A stretch of 64,000 nt of DNA from positions 1-64,000 of the forward strand of contig JAGYJT010000001.1 of NCBI GenBank assembly GCA_018401955.1. Direction: 5' to 3'. This stretch comes from Chitinophagales bacterium (GTDB lineage: Bacteria > Bacteroidota > Bacteroidia > Chitinophagales > CAIOSU01). Within the stretch, counting starts at the first letter, position 1. The number at the start of each line of letters is the position of its first letter. Made by a program: the position numbers and the translations under genes. This document shows, one piece after another, positions 24,903 through 32,593 of the stretch. The notes under the pieces are model-generated. The model was not told the origin of the DNA and made no database searches. It saw nothing but the letters and a program-made list of their open reading frames with translations.

Positions 24903-26300
24903 TCATTTATTACCTGCTGGACCCAAAAAGCCCGTTTTTACGCTGCCCACTTTTTTGTCTCCATCCATTAAGCTTATGCGCACATTGGTTTTTATACCAT
25001 CCAAATCGTTGGGGTCTACATCCAAAAAGAAACTCGACTCTGCCATACCACCTGAGGGTACCGTAAGAATGCTGTCTTTGCCAATCAACCTAATTGTAGC
25101 GTTCACGTTTGGCGACAGGGCAATGTGCATGGTGTCAAATGTTTTGTTGATGATTTTTACCTGATAGAGATTGCTTACACGGCCATCATCAAGCTTTTGA
25201 AACAACGTACCTGGCGTGCGCAACACAGTTGCCTCCACATCGCTACGAATAAACAATAGCGTAACCATAACGCCAACCAAAAGCACCAATACCCCGGTAT
25301 ATGCCTTCATACGTGTGGTAAAAATAAAGCCACGGTTCTCTTTAATACTGTTTTCTGAGGCATAGCGTATCAAGTCAAGCGGCCTATGCACCTTTTCCAT
25401 CACCTCATTGCAAGCATCAATACAAGCGGTGCAGTTTACGCACTCCATTTGGGTGCCGTTTCTGATGTCAATACCAGTAGGGCAAACCCTTACACAAAGG
25501 CCACAATCTATACAGTCGCCAAGGTCCTTGTTTTCAGTGTCTTTTTTAATCTTACCCCTGGGTTCGCCGCGCACATGGTCATAGGCAACAATCATGCTAT
25601 CATCATCCAACAGTACCCCTTGCAGGCGACCATAAGGGCAAAACGTAGTGCACATTTGCTCTCTAAACCGTGCATAAACACCATAAAAAAGGAACGTTCC
25701 GGCAATCATGGCAATAAAACCGCCTTGCTGTTTAAGTGGCGAGGTATTCACTAAATTCCAAAGGCTATCAACACCTATTACCCAAGCGATAACCGTGTGA
25801 GAGATGATAAAAGCAATCAGTAAAAACAAACTGTGCTTACCAACCCGTTTTAATACCTTTTCGCGGTTCCATGGGGCATGTACCAGTTTTCGCTGGGCAC
25901 TGGCATCGCCCTCAATCCAATATTCTATTTTTCTAAATACCAGCTCCATGAAAATGGTTTGGGGACAAACCCAACCACAAAACACCCTGCCATATACTAC
26001 CGTAAACAAAATGATAAACACAAAAAAGGTAATCATAGCCAAGCCGAAGAGGTAAAAATCTTGTGGCCAAAATACCGCACCAAACAGAATGAACTTCCTA
26101 GCGAAAACATCCAAAAGAAACAACGGATGCCCATTTATCTTTATCCAAGGCACTAGTAGCAAAAAAGCTAAAAGACCAAAGCTAACCCAGGTGCGATACT
26201 TATAGTACTTACCCGATGGCTTGGTAGGGAACAACCAAATTCTTCCTCCCGATTCGTCAACGGTTGCAAGGCTATCCCTAAAATCTTCGTGCTTATCCAT
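24903..26300 (-). CDS. ccoG: Cytochrome c oxidase accessory protein CcoG (FixG)
   Basis: 465 residues. Several N-terminal membrane helices, the YGRVFCGWVCPQTIFME motif, then two 4Fe-4S ferredoxin clusters (CIDCGLCVRVCP and CVNCTACIDAC), and a C-terminal Ig-like domain (about 350-465). CcoG is proposed to reduce Cu(II) for the CcoN copper site. Starts 5 nt after ccoP. Confidence 0.93.
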   Translation of the reverse strand: MDKHEDFRDSLATVDESGGRIWLFPTKPSGKYYKYRTWVSFGLLAFLLLVPWIKINGHPLFLLDVFARKFILFGAVFWPQDFYLFGLAMITFFVFIILFTVVYGRVFCGWVCPQTIFMELVFRKIEYWIEGDASAQRKLVHAPWNREKVLKRVGKHSLFLLIAFIISHTVIAWVIGVDSLWNLVNTSPLKQQGGFIAMIAGTFLFYGVYARFREQMCTTFCPYGRLQGVLLDDDSMIVAYDHVRGEPRGKIKKDTENKDLGDCIDCGLCVRVCPTGIDIRNGTQMECVNCTACIDACNEVMEKVHRPLDLIRYASENSIKENRGFIFTTRMKAYTGVLVLLVGVMVTLLFIRSDVEATVLRTPGTLFQKLDDGRVSNLYQVKIINKTFDTMHIALSPNVNATIRLIGKDSILTVPSGGMAESSFFLDVDPNDLDGIKTNVRISLMDGDKKVGSVKTGFLGPAGNK

Positions 26301-26305
26301 AATAG

Positions 26306-27277
26306 TTACTCTTGTATAGTGCTATCCGCTGCAGATGCAGGGATAGTATCGGTAGCGGGTGCAGCAGTATCACTATCAGCACCATCTGCTGTCCAAATAG
26401 TACCTTGTGCCTCTTTTTGGTTAGCTGGGTTGGTGCCTTGCAAAGTCAAAATATAGCTTGATACATCTTGTATATCCTTAGCTCCCATTTGGTCTTTCCA
26501 AGAAATCATACCTTTTTCTGGCACCCCGTACTTAATGGTAGCAAATACATTTTTAATGCCTCCACCATGTATCCAGTACTCATCGGCAAAGTTAGGTCCT
26601 ACCCCGCCCTCGCCAGATGCACCATGGCAAGCTGCGCAATAGGTTATAAAAATTTGCTTACCATTACTTAAGCTACTTGCATCAGCTAATAAGGTCACAT
26701 TGTTTTCATTGACCAAATTGGCCATTTTGGCTAAGTATGCATCCTTTTGCTCTTTGGCAATAGCCATATCTTGCTCATACTCGGCATATTGGCTCCTATC
26801 TGTACCCGAAAGTTGATAATAGAAGAAGTAGACAAAGGCAATTACGATGGATGCATAAAACATGGCGGTCCACCAAGGCGGCAAGTGGTTATCAAGCTCT
26901 TTGATGCCGTCGTAATCATGATCGAGCATAATATCTTCCTCTTGCTCAATTGGTACGGCATCGGTGAGCGTTTTAGATATTCTATTCCAGCTAAAGAATT
27001 TAATAGTTGGAAAGAACTCCACACCTTCTAAATGCTCTTGCTGCGCTCCAGTTAAGGTTGCCTTGGTCATGGAAACCAACATGCTAGAAAGTAAAAACAC
27101 TACGAACAACATGATACCCATAACTATGGCAAATAGCCCGATAAGTATCTCTGACTGGTGCGTATCCATAAAATTGGGCAACTGCTCGGCCGGCGCTGAT
27201 GTTTGGGCAAAAGCAGGTACTGCCATGCACAACATAAATGCTATGGTAGCTATATGGTTGAACAACTTATTTTTCAT
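26306..27277 (-). CDS. ccoP: cbb3-type oxidase diheme-subunit homologue CcoP (single heme)
   Basis: 323 residues. A cleavable-looking signal (ends AFAQ) and an extra membrane helix precede the CcoP N-terminal signature DYDGIKELDNHLPPWW and its helix. The C-terminal cytochrome c domain has one heme site, CAACHG, with a distal Met candidate in KGMISWKDQM. Proteobacterial CcoP has two hemes; one heme is typical of Bacteroidota. Its ATG overlaps the ccoQ 3' end by 11 nt. Confidence 0.92.
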   Translation of the reverse strand: MKNKLFNHIATIAFMLCMAVPAFAQTSAPAEQLPNFMDTHQSEILIGLFAIVMGIMLFVVFLLSSMLVSMTKATLTGAQQEHLEGVEFFPTIKFFSWNRISKTLTDAVPIEQEEDIMLDHDYDGIKELDNHLPPWWTAMFYASIVIAFVYFFYYQLSGTDRSQYAEYEQDMAIAKEQKDAYLAKMANLVNENNVTLLADASSLSNGKQIFITYCAACHGASGEGGVGPNFADEYWIHGGGIKNVFATIKYGVPEKGMISWKDQMGAKDIQDVSSYILTLQGTNPANQKEAQGTIWTADGADSDTAAPATDTIPASAADSTIQE

Positions 27278-27470
27278 TGCTGGCGTTTTGAAATGGTTTA
27301 TTCACTGCGTTATCATCTTCCAAGGGCATCGTTCTCATGTGTGCTAAATGCGCTTTATTGGCGGTTACAACATAAATCAACAGCCCTAAAAAGAACAAGA
27401 AGAATATGGCAAACGAAATGGTAGGGAAAATGCCAATGTTATCCACACCACGAAGTATCTCTTTATACAT
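27267..27470 (-). CDS. ccoQ: CcoQ-like small membrane subunit
   Basis: 67 residues with one membrane helix (ISFAIFFLFFLGLLIYVVTA) followed by a short polar tail with MPLEDD, in the CcoQ position between ccoNO and ccoP. Starts 3 nt after the ccoNO stop. CcoQ stabilises the core complex in other bacteria. Confidence 0.82.
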   Translation of the reverse strand: MYKEILRGVDNIGIFPTISFAIFFLFFLGLLIYVVTANKAHLAHMRTMPLEDDNAVNKPFQNASNEK

Positions 27471-27473
27471 GGC

Positions 27474-29609
27474 TTATTTTTTACTTTCGGGTTGTTGAAT
27501 GTCTTTCACTTTTATATCGGTACCCAAGCGCTGCAAGTAGGCTATTACCGCGATTATCTCACGGTCAGCCAATACCTCAATACCTTCCTTATTCAGTCCT
27601 GCGGCAATACTATCGGCTTGTGCAGTTAGGTTTTCATTAGCTATATCAGCAAAACCTGCCTCATAAGGCACACCCAACGTTTGCATCGCCTCAATTTTAG
27701 CCTTAGTGCTACTGGTGTCAAGCTTATCTTCAATGAGCCACGGGTAAGCTGGCATTAGAGAGCCGGGCGACATAAGCGGCGGACTCATCATGTGATAGTA
27801 GTGCCAGCTGTCAGGATACTTTTTACCTTCCCGGGCCAAATCCGGACCAGTACGTTTTGAGCCCCAAAGGAATGGATGGTCATATACAAACTCACCAGCC
27901 TTAGAGTATTCGCCATAGCGCTCTGTTTCGCTACGGAAAGGACGAATCATTTGGCTATGGCAACCAACACAACCTTCGCGTATGTATATATCACGGCCTT
28001 GCAGCTCTAACGGCGTATAGGGTTGTACCGATGCAATAGTAGGTATGTTTGATTTGATAAGGTAAGTAGGTATAATCTCAATCATACCTCCAATTAATAT
28101 AGCAACAACAGAAAGCGATGTAAAAATAAATGGACGGCTCTCTAACCAACGGTGCCAATGACCGCCGCCACTATGTGCTTTCGCTTCAAGTGCGGGCGCT
28201 TCAGCATCTTCGTTGGCAATAAATACACCTTGCTTGGCTGTTTTAAACAAGTTAAATACCATAACAAATACGCCACTTAGGTATAGCAAACCACCAAACG
28301 CACGCATGGCATACATGGGTTTTAGCTGTGTAACCGTTTCAAGGAAGTTAGGGTACCTTAAGAAACCTTCAGCGGTAAACTCTTTCCACATTAAGCTTTG
28401 TGTAAAGCCTGCCCAATACATAGGCAGCGCATAAAACAGGATACCCAATGTACCTACCCAAAAGTGGATATTGGCCAACCTGCGACTGAATAGCGAGGTG
28501 CCCCACATGCGAGGGATTAACCAATACAACACACCAAAGGTAAGGAAGCCGTTCCAGCCCAATCCGCCTACATGCACGTGGGCTACAATCCAATCAGTAT
28601 AGTGACCTATGGCATTTACGTTTTTAAGCGAGAGCATCGGGCCTTCGAAAGTGGCCATACCATAGGCGGTAACGGCTACTACCATAAATTTCAAAACCGG
28701 ATCGACCCTTACTTTATCCCACGCACCGCGCAAGGTAAGCAACCCGTTAAGCATACCGCCCCAGCTAGGTGCCAAAAGCATAATACTAAATACTACGCCC
28801 AATGATTGTGCCCAGCTAGGCAAGGCAGTATACAACAAGTGGTGAGGCCCCGCCCAGATGTAGATAAATATAAGGGCCCAAAAGTGAATGATGGATAAAC
28901 GATATGAGTATACTGGGCGGTTGGCTGCTTTGGGCAAGTAATAGTACATAAGGCCCAGGTAAGGGGTAGTAAGAAAAAACGCCACAGCATTGTGACCATA
29001 CCACCATTGTACCAAGGCATCTTGCACACCAGCGTAAACAGAATAACTTTTGAAAAACGAAACTGGCAACTCAAACGAGTTAACAATATGTAACACCGCT
29101 ACCGTAACAAAAGTGGCTATATAGAACCAAATGGCCACATACATATGACGCTCTCTGCGTTTTACAATAGTACCAATCATATTGACACCAAAAACCACCC
29201 AGATAAGCGCAATGGCTATATCAATTGGCCACTCCAACTCAGCATACTCTTTGCTAGTGGTTAAGCCCAAAGGCAAGGTAATAGCCGCGGCCACAATTAT
29301 AAGCTGCCAGCCCCAAAAGTGAATCCAGCTGAGTGCATCGCTAAACATACGAGCCTTAAGCAAGCGCTGCAATGAGTAGTATACACCCATAAAAATACCA
29401 TTGCCTACAAAGGCAAAAATCACTGCATTGGTGTGCAGTGGCCTTAAACGACCAAACGTGGTATACGGTAGGTCGAAATTGAGGGCTGGGATAAACAACT
29501 GGGTGGCTATTAAAAGCCCTACCAACATGCCCACTATGCCCCAAATAGAGGTGGCGATAGCAAAGTACTTCACTATCTTGTTGTCGTAAGAAAATCGTTC
29601 GAGTGCCAT
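27474..29609 (-). CDS. ccoNO: Fused cbb3 oxidase subunits I and II (CcoNO)
   Basis: 711 residues. Residues 1 to about 475 are the 12-helix CcoN catalytic subunit with the expected histidines: RPLHTNAVIF, WWYGHNAVAF, AGPHHLLY, and HVHVGGLGW. After a linker (EAPALEAKAHSGGGHWH) a membrane helix anchors the CcoO cytochrome c with GCVGCHSQM and a Met region MMSPPLMSPGSLMPAY. Fusion of ccoN and ccoO is normal in Bacteroidota. The enzyme is the high-affinity terminal oxidase used at low O2, a proton-pumping quinol-independent cytochrome c oxidase. A candidate FNR/CRP site and a -7 element lie upstream. Confidence 0.95.
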   Translation of the reverse strand: MALERFSYDNKIVKYFAIATSIWGIVGMLVGLLIATQLFIPALNFDLPYTTFGRLRPLHTNAVIFAFVGNGIFMGVYYSLQRLLKARMFSDALSWIHFWGWQLIIVAAAITLPLGLTTSKEYAELEWPIDIAIALIWVVFGVNMIGTIVKRRERHMYVAIWFYIATFVTVAVLHIVNSFELPVSFFKSYSVYAGVQDALVQWWYGHNAVAFFLTTPYLGLMYYYLPKAANRPVYSYRLSIIHFWALIFIYIWAGPHHLLYTALPSWAQSLGVVFSIMLLAPSWGGMLNGLLTLRGAWDKVRVDPVLKFMVVAVTAYGMATFEGPMLSLKNVNAIGHYTDWIVAHVHVGGLGWNGFLTFGVLYWLIPRMWGTSLFSRRLANIHFWVGTLGILFYALPMYWAGFTQSLMWKEFTAEGFLRYPNFLETVTQLKPMYAMRAFGGLLYLSGVFVMVFNLFKTAKQGVFIANEDAEAPALEAKAHSGGGHWHRWLESRPFIFTSLSVVAILIGGMIEIIPTYLIKSNIPTIASVQPYTPLELQGRDIYIREGCVGCHSQMIRPFRSETERYGEYSKAGEFVYDHPFLWGSKRTGPDLAREGKKYPDSWHYYHMMSPPLMSPGSLMPAYPWLIEDKLDTSSTKAKIEAMQTLGVPYEAGFADIANENLTAQADSIAAGLNKEGIEVLADREIIAVIAYLQRLGTDIKVKDIQQPESKK

Positions 29610-29637
29610 ATTTTTGTACTAGGAGTTAATAATAATG

Positions 29638-29681
29638 CAAAGGTATACTTGGCTGTAGTTGCTGAACATGACGTAAATCAG
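29638..29681 (-). promoter_or_regulatory. Candidate ccoNO promoter with FNR/CRP-type site
   Basis: On the minus strand TACCTTTG (29645 to 29638) matches TAnnTTTG exactly, placing the transcription start near 29634 and a leader of about 25 nt. TGA-N6-TCA (29669-29680, TGACGTAAATCA) has the half-site spacing of FNR/CRP regulators. Its centre is about 41 nt upstream of that predicted start, the position used by class II activators. All sites are by eye. Confidence 0.45.
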
Positions 29682-29775
29682 GTAACCAATAGACTTTAGT
29701 TTGGTGTGGAGCAGATATTGGTAACAAAATGTGCTATTGTGCACCGGAATACTTCAAGGAAAGGATAAATTAAAC

Positions 29776-29985
29776 TCAATCCTCGGTCTCGTTTTTACGG
29801 TTGCTAGCTGACTGAGTAACACCTGTTTTACTACTTTTTGAGGGTATGGTATTGTCAAACAGCATACGCATTGAGGGGGTGCTGGTGTCGTCAAACTGGC
29901 CATTGCGCATACTGAGGATAAAGGCTCCCAAGAACGCTAATGCCAGTAACAGACTAAATGCAATAAGAATAATGATAACTGACAT
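29776..29985 (-). CDS. ccoS: cbb3 oxidase maturation protein CcoS
   Basis: 69 residues: one membrane helix (VIIILIAFSLLLALAFLGAFILSM) followed by the CcoS motif NGQFDDTSTPSMRMLFD. Required for cofactor insertion into CcoN. Starts 3 nt after ccoI, so it is translated as the second gene of a ccoIS unit. Confidence 0.93.
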   Translation of the reverse strand: MSVIIILIAFSLLLALAFLGAFILSMRNGQFDDTSTPSMRMLFDNTIPSKSSKTGVTQSASNRKNETED

Positions 29986-29988
29986 AGG

Positions 29989-32451
29989 TTAAGGTTTGAG
30001 AATTAAGCCGCGCTTGCGCGCCATAATATTTGTAGCAAGCGTAACCGCCAACACTACGCTAATACTGCTAAGTGGCATAAGGATAGCTGCTATAAGCGGG
30101 GTTAATAATCCTGCTACTGCTATGCTTATACCTACAACATTGTACATTAATGATATGACCAAACAGGCCTTGATAATGGTAATATTATCTTTACTGAAGC
30201 GTAAAAAACCAGGTAGCTTGTTAATGTGCTGTGCATGCAGCATACCATCACTTGCCGGAAAAAACTGGTTTACATTATCGGCTACGGCTAAACCAACCTC
30301 ACTTTGCTTTAAGGCACCGGCATCATTTAGCCCGTCGCCCAGCATTAGCACTTGGTGCCCTTGTTGCTGCAGTGAAGCCAAATTAGCCATCTTATCTGCT
30401 GGCGATTGGTTAAAAAGCATAGTGCTAGCGGCTCCTAAAAATGGTTTCAGGGTGTTGGCCTCGGCGTCGCTATCTCCGCTCAATAAGGTTAATTGGTAAT
30501 GACCACTTAGATTCTTCAACGTGCATTCAATGCCCGCACGATAACGATTGCCAAACAAAAATACCCCACAATACTGACCATTAATGGCCAAATATGTTTT
30601 GGTAAGTCCATCGGCCAAAGGGTTTAGCACGGTTACTTCAAAACGATGAAGGAAACTTCTTGACCCTAAGAGTATTTCTTGGTCATCAACAACCCCTCTA
30701 ATGCCCTCGCCAGCATACTCTTTAAACTCATCAACTTGCACCTTACCATCCTTGCTCAACTGTTGGCTAACACCGCGGCTAAGCGGGTGCGATGAGTTGC
30801 GCGCTACCCCACCTACAACTAATTTATCCAGCTCAGTAAGCTGTAAGCCGTTATAGCTTATTTCACTTTCATCATTTACCGTTAGCGTACCTGTTTTATC
30901 AAGCACCAAACTATCAACCGATGCCATTTTTTCAATTACAGTGCCGTTTTTGAGGTATAAACCAGCCTTAGCAAACAAACGCAAACTGTTGCCGTAAGTA
31001 AATGGGGCGGTAAGGGCAAGAGCGCAAGGGCAAGCCACTATCAATATGGTAGCAAACACATACACCGCTTGATGAAAATCAACGGTAATCCACCAACCGA
31101 TAAGAGATGCAGTAGCAATAGAGAGCACCACTAAAGTAAAGTTGCGGCTGATGCGGTCAATTAAAGCACTAAATCGCTCCTCATCCTTTTTGCGGAAAAT
31201 ATCTCGGTTCCAAAGGCTGGTTAAGTGGCTATTGCTTACTTCCTTTTGCACCTGCACGGTTATCTCGCTTCCGGTTTGTTTGCCCCCTGCATAAAGCAAG
31301 TCGCCAATATTTGCACGCACGGGCATAGCCTCACCGGTAACAAAACTATAATCAATGGTAGCGTTGCCAAGCAACAACAAACTATCAGCGGGTATCAAAT
31401 CATTATTACGAATAAGCAATACATCACCAGGCCTTACTTGTTCAATTGGCACGGTTTCTTCACCCGCTTCAGTTTTACGCTTTACCGCTAAGGGGAAAAA
31501 AGACCGATAATCTCTATCAAAAGAGAGAAAATCATAGGTGCGCTGCTGAAACCATTTACCAATCAAAAGAAAGAAAATCAACCCAGCCATTGAGTCTAAG
31601 TATCCATTACCCGCCTGGCTTGCTATTTCCCATAAACTCCAGCCAAATAGTGCTACTATGCCAATGGCAATGGGCACATCAATATTTATTTGCTTGTTTG
31701 TTATCGCCCGGTATCCAGCCTTTAAATAATCAAACCCACCGAAAAACAACACTGGTATAGAGAGCAGTATATTAAGTAAAGCAAACATCCTGTTTGCCGA
31801 CTCATCTGGCGCATCCCACAACGACAGGTATTCTGGGAAGCTAAACAGCATGATATTACCAAAGCAAAAGCCTGTAATACCAATCTGCATAACCAAGCGC
31901 CTATTTACATTGCTGGCGGCTTTATTGTCCTTTTGATCGGCCTCGGTGCGTATATCGGGTGGGTACCCCAATTTATCAAGCAACTCAGCAATTTGCCGCA
32001 GGCTCACTTCTTGCGGTTTGTATAGCAGGGTTATCTTCTTAGCCCCAAAATCAACTTGACTAATGGTAATGGCCGGATTGATTTTATATAACTGCTCAAG
32101 CAACCAGATACATGAGCTACAATGCATTTCAGGCAAATGAAAGCTCACGCGGGCCGTTTGGGCATCTTGATATTCCAGTATTTGATGTGCAATTTCGGGC
32201 AAATCAAGATGGCTGTAATCGCCCGTGCGTGCATTTATGCGGCTAGCGCCGGGCTGCTCATCAAGGTTATAAAACTCACAAAGCTCGTTGGTAGCCAAAA
32301 TTTGATAAACGGTTTCGCAACCCTGGCAACAAAAGTATTTTTCTTGATACGTAAAGTTATGGTCTTGGCAATCGTTACCGCAATGGGCACACGAAGTAAG
32401 CCCTTTGGGCGCTACTTTTTTATCCACCTGCTCATCCAGCAATATCCCCAT
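29989..32451 (-). CDS. ccoI: Copper-translocating P-type ATPase CcoI (FixI)
   Basis: The track start at 32493 is a GTG; the ATG at 32451 (MGILLDEQ) is preferred, giving 820 residues. An N-terminal Cys-rich module (CAHCGNDCQ, CCQGCETVY) and an HMA domain (LPEMHCSSCIWLL) precede eight membrane helices, the CPC ion motif (VACPCALALTAPF), DKTGTLT phosphorylation loop and GDGLNDAGAL hinge. In cbb3 loci this CopA2-type pump supplies copper for oxidase assembly rather than detoxification. A TGAC-N4-GTCA palindrome lies upstream. Confidence 0.93.
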   Translation of the reverse strand: MGILLDEQVDKKVAPKGLTSCAHCGNDCQDHNFTYQEKYFCCQGCETVYQILATNELCEFYNLDEQPGASRINARTGDYSHLDLPEIAHQILEYQDAQTARVSFHLPEMHCSSCIWLLEQLYKINPAITISQVDFGAKKITLLYKPQEVSLRQIAELLDKLGYPPDIRTEADQKDNKAASNVNRRLVMQIGITGFCFGNIMLFSFPEYLSLWDAPDESANRMFALLNILLSIPVLFFGGFDYLKAGYRAITNKQINIDVPIAIGIVALFGWSLWEIASQAGNGYLDSMAGLIFFLLIGKWFQQRTYDFLSFDRDYRSFFPLAVKRKTEAGEETVPIEQVRPGDVLLIRNNDLIPADSLLLLGNATIDYSFVTGEAMPVRANIGDLLYAGGKQTGSEITVQVQKEVSNSHLTSLWNRDIFRKKDEERFSALIDRISRNFTLVVLSIATASLIGWWITVDFHQAVYVFATILIVACPCALALTAPFTYGNSLRLFAKAGLYLKNGTVIEKMASVDSLVLDKTGTLTVNDESEISYNGLQLTELDKLVVGGVARNSSHPLSRGVSQQLSKDGKVQVDEFKEYAGEGIRGVVDDQEILLGSRSFLHRFEVTVLNPLADGLTKTYLAINGQYCGVFLFGNRYRAGIECTLKNLSGHYQLTLLSGDSDAEANTLKPFLGAASTMLFNQSPADKMANLASLQQQGHQVLMLGDGLNDAGALKQSEVGLAVADNVNQFFPASDGMLHAQHINKLPGFLRFSKDNITIIKACLVISLMYNVVGISIAVAGLLTPLIAAILMPLSSISVVLAVTLATNIMARKRGLILKP

Positions 32452-32523
32452 ACCAGTTTTTTTGATGGTACAAAGATGATTACCAAAAAACACGCTGATT
32501 ATGAGCCTAGTTGCATCGTTTTA

Positions 32524-32535
32524 TGACTTTTGTCA
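32524..32535. promoter_or_regulatory. Candidate FNR/CRP-type site upstream of ccoI
   Basis: TGACTTTTGTCA is a perfect TGAC-N4-GTCA palindrome with the same TGA-N6-TCA spacing as the site upstream of ccoNO. It lies about 73 nt from the ccoI ATG. No clear TAnnTTTG is seen at the expected distance, so the promoter itself is unresolved. Confidence 0.4.
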
Positions 32536-32593
32536 GATTAGCCAAAAGTAAGTGGCATATAAAAATGGCTAATTGCAAGCAGCCCAGCCCTTT

